Assembly (NCBI GenBank): GCA_977006965.1 | Contig: OZ345376.1 | Location: 1,488,001-1,552,000 of the forward strand | Reading direction: 5' to 3' | DNA: 64,000 bases | From: Phymatolithon calcareum | Taxonomy: Eukaryota > Rhodophyta > Florideophyceae > Hapalidiales | In this document: positions 61,151-64,000 of the stretch, in pieces | Layout: every line of letters begins with the position of its first letter | Position numbering within the stretch: the first letter of the stretch is position 1 | Program-made: the position numbers and the translations under genes | Notes under the pieces: generated by a model | Database searches by the model: none | What the model saw: the letters and a program-made list of their open reading frames with translations, nothing else | What the model was told of the DNA's origin: nothing

Positions 61151-63357
61151 ATGGTGACTTCGGCCGTCGAAATTTCTGAGTCGTATAATCGTCAGTCGTC
61201 CAATCATGATCTCTCCCGTATGACATATTCGTTGCTGGCCGCATCCGGGGAGTGCAGGAAGTATCGAAATTTCGATATTTCTCACAAAAATTGAAATACA
61301 CGACTTTAATGAAAAGAAACCTCTGGAGGAGCGCATTGGCGCCACATATGATTATTTCCTCCAGCATTTGAAGTATGAGAATAATGAGGAAACATCACTA
61401 GCGAAGAGTGCAATTTTGCAGTTCAGCTTGGAGAATTCTTGTGCGCCACTCTCTATGTACAATCCTTCCTTCTAAACTGCATTGAAGTGAAGGAGGGCTG
61501 CAGCCAGGAACAGAACCTGTCTCAAATGTTGCTCAGCATAGTCTGTGTCAAGTACGCTCATTATGCTAATGTTTATTATCGTCGTGGTACATATCATATA
61601 CGAATTATGTCTGAAGGAGGAACGCTAAGTTCTACAGGCCCAGCGCAAAACCTGTGTGGGCTGGAGCCAGTATTCATTTTCAAAATGAATGATAGCACAT
61701 GCCACTTAGCGTAAGCTATATTCTCATTAGATTAATGATGGTAGAAGCCAATGTTTGACGGTTTCCTCGAAGTAAGAACTTCCATCGCGCGCAGTAGTGG
61801 ACTGAAAAACAAAATAATAGAATTGTCACTTTTATTAATAGCACAGAGTGAAGCACTTGAAATGGAAAACTCCACGAACTCCGTTTGCTAGTCTTGGAAA
61901 TTAAAGTTGAATGGAATCAAGAGATCATGTTTTCTCCATGTGCACAGTTCGGCGTTGGAACAAGAATGAATGGATGCGAAGAGAATGAACAAGAATGTTA
62001 GCTTTTGAAGAGGGCTCAGAAGGGAAAGCTTATGCGCGCTTGGCAGAATGAAGAGATTTTGGAGCGAAGGAAACCCAAGGGTGGCTGAAAACGATCGAGA
62101 GGTAGATGGAGAAGAGATAGAGAAACTATCTGTCCAAAGAGAGCCTGAAGATACGGCAGCGTAGATATTAATTGGAGTAATGAAATTAGCATCATCGCCG
62201 ACGAGATAAAATCTTCGTAGAGGATAGTACACGGCATTAGAGGCAGATTACATTCGCTTCATCAACAAGGAAAATTTCGCCAGAGAGGAAAAGACTCTCG
62301 GAGTTCTTTGCAGGACAGGAAATTGATGAATAGAGAACACTCACCTTGCGAAACGCCGATTCACGTTGGATGGTATTGAATGTCACCGCAGCCGAAAGCA
62401 ACGAACCATATCCTGTTCAGAAAGAAAAGTGTGGTCATTCGCAGAGAAAAATGAGTAAAAGCGGCATGCTAGGCGCAGGAGTGAAAAATTTCATTCTTGT
62501 CAGCGACACAAACTATTAAAAATGAAAGAAATACCCCCGGTGTTCATGGCGGGGTACGATCACCTGTGGAAGAAAGTAATCAGCATGGTGTAACGCCTGT
62601 GCTCTATTTTCCGTCCGAGTGCGTGGCGTGTCACGGCGAGAGACGCCAGCCATCGTCAAATGAAAACAGCAGAACAGATTTTTCGTGCGGAAAAGGGACA
62701 AAACCAAATGAATCGTGATAAGGTCTGCACCAACACCGAGACGGATTGGCATCGGTCACAATCTGGTAGGAAGCGCGATGACAGTGCGCCAAGATGCCGC
62801 GAAACAAAGGTTGAAACAGAGTTAACTTGTGCTCTCAGTGCATCACACGAGAACAAAAGTGATCCGAGTGATCTAGAGGGGGTTGAAATATTGACCAAGC
62901 TCAGTTGAGGCATCTTCTGCTTGAGGATGAAGCCAAAAGCTTGGTGCACGTGCGCATGTCCATCTTATTTCATGCATGAACGGACATGGACGTCGACGCC
63001 CCGCTCGCTTGAATGCTCCGCTGCAGTGTGTCTATTATGATTGAAAGTATGAGACGTACTCTATAGCCTAAAATAATAACTCAATTGCCCATGATCACAA
63101 ATTGCAAAGTGGTTCATTATCCATAGTCATTCGTATGCCTCCGTCACCGGTCGAGGATGGTTACTCCGGTGAATTTGAGCACGGTCACTATTTTATAACG
63201 TCGTGAGAGTCACAAGCCATATTTGCATCACTATCACTATAAGCAGATGTACACTGCTGGCGGTGACATTGGCGTTATCATAATGTACTCTGTGTAAATT
63301 ACGCATCTGCTCACCGTGAGTTTAGGACACAGATCTGGAAATTCATGACGGAAAATA
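61151..63357. other. No gene recognised
   Basis: About 2.2 kb of AT-rich sequence with scattered frames below 115 codons on both strands and no domain signature. No tandem repeat or terminal inverted repeat spotted. Confidence 0.4.
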
Positions 63358-63359
63358 TA

Positions 63360-63871
63360 AGTGTGCAATTCCATATAAAGAGTACCTTAAGTGTTTTGCG
63401 GGGTATAAAAGTTATGTACATATAATATTAAAATTTGTAAATTTTACAAAATATGACTTTAAGTCAATTTTAAGCTCTAAATTGAATGGCGTTGTCGGAT
63501 TTTATCTACGATTTCTAACTTTGGAAGATACAAGTTTTCATTTTTCACAAAACTTGAAAGATATTTTTATCACGCGCATAATAGTCTATTCTGCGTCCGA
63601 TCATGGACTGTTTCAATATATCGACCGGCATTGCTGTCTTTCTTCGCTTAGAGGACAAGATTTGGGAGATTTTTTCATCCTTCCTGCTCATATCTAAGAA
63701 TAAACATTGATAATTTTCAAATTTTGAAACTATTATATCTCAAAAACTTTTGGGACTCTATGAGCGAAATTAGCACCTTCTGATTCGCACCAAAAAACTG
63801 ATATAGGTCAATGAAAAAAACAAAAACCCAGAAATTACACCTAAGGTACTCTTGATATGGAATTGCACACA
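63360..63871. mobile_element. TA-flanked MITE (512 bp)
   Basis: Long inverted ends: AGTGTGCAATTCCATATAAA at the left and, read inward from the right, TGTGTGCAATTCCATATCAA; both continue GAGTACCTTA(A/G)GTGT, about 36 bp with four mismatches. TA at 63358-63359 and 63872-63873 is the target. The interior is AT-rich with one unrecognised 71-codon frame (63482-63697), so it is non-autonomous, of Tc1/mariner type. Confidence 0.82.
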
Positions 63872-63873
63872 TA

Positions 63874-64000
63874 TGCGACCGGTGCGTATTATTAAGTGCA
63901 CGACTGCACTATATGATTTTTTGGGCATACGTGGTAACGTTTACAGAAAATAGCGGGCAAGTACTGCGAGACCCCTAGGCACATGGTGCACACGGAGCAC
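63874..64000. other. Right edge of window; nothing recognised
   Basis: The remaining 127 bases show no open frame or repeat of note. Confidence 0.4.

Overview
This window reads as nuclear DNA of an intron-poor eukaryote packed with transposable elements. There are no bacterial operons. The only long open frames are eukaryotic retrotransposon polyproteins and a few single-exon genes: fused acyltransferase-3/SGNH proteins, Sel1-repeat proteins and a large surface-type protein. A florideophyte red alga of the Chondrus kind is my leading guess, because it combines intron-poor genes, LTR-retrotransposon-rich fields and bacterial-looking enzyme families. An oomycete-like host is the main alternative. 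The assignment is inference and only moderately confident.

Layout. 1-16301: a head-to-tail array of a chromodomain Ty3/gypsy (chromovirus) element on the minus strand, period 5477 bp, three polyprotein copies with single LTRs shared between neighbours; copy 1 runs off the left edge. 16302-22610: the left arm of an inverted segmental duplication, holding the 3' end of an AT3-SGNH gene cut by the array, a convergent Sel1-repeat gene, and a 2043-bp hAT-like non-autonomous transposon. 23384-25686: a GC-rich, broken pogo-type transposon sitting inside a small hAT-like MITE ('family A'). 25881-33514: a decayed second gypsy element with paired LTRs and a good primer-binding site. 35995-38154: an intact AT3-SGNH gene, convergent with 39110-41803, a membrane-anchored beta-propeller/IPT protein. 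42576-48579: the right arm of the inverted duplication, with an intact Sel1 gene and an intact AT3-SGNH gene. 49285-52695: a dense MITE cluster with family A, a Tc1/mariner-type MITE, a nested MITE, and a foldback-like element with 29-bp terminal subrepeats. 52700-64000: mostly degraded material, including a possible retrotransposon leader, a hAT transposase tail, a Sel1 fragment, a GTPase pseudogene, a Tigger/pogo transposon, a short-chain dehydrogenase pseudogene and a further TA-flanked MITE.

How the parts relate. The host gene content is small: membrane O-acyltransferases fused to an SGNH domain (a design known for acetylating extracellular polysaccharide), Sel1 scaffold proteins, and one extracellular-type propeller protein. 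The convergent pair AT3-SGNH/Sel1 has been duplicated as a unit in inverted orientation. The duplicate arms act as an internal control: differences between them reveal transposon insertions with clean boundaries and target-site duplications. I found no CRISPR array, prokaryotic defence system or credible functional tRNA. The most distinctive signals are the identical shared-LTR retrotransposon array, the nested MITE insertions with readable junctions, family A carrying a motif that resembles part of the AT3 coding sequence, and the foldback-like element.
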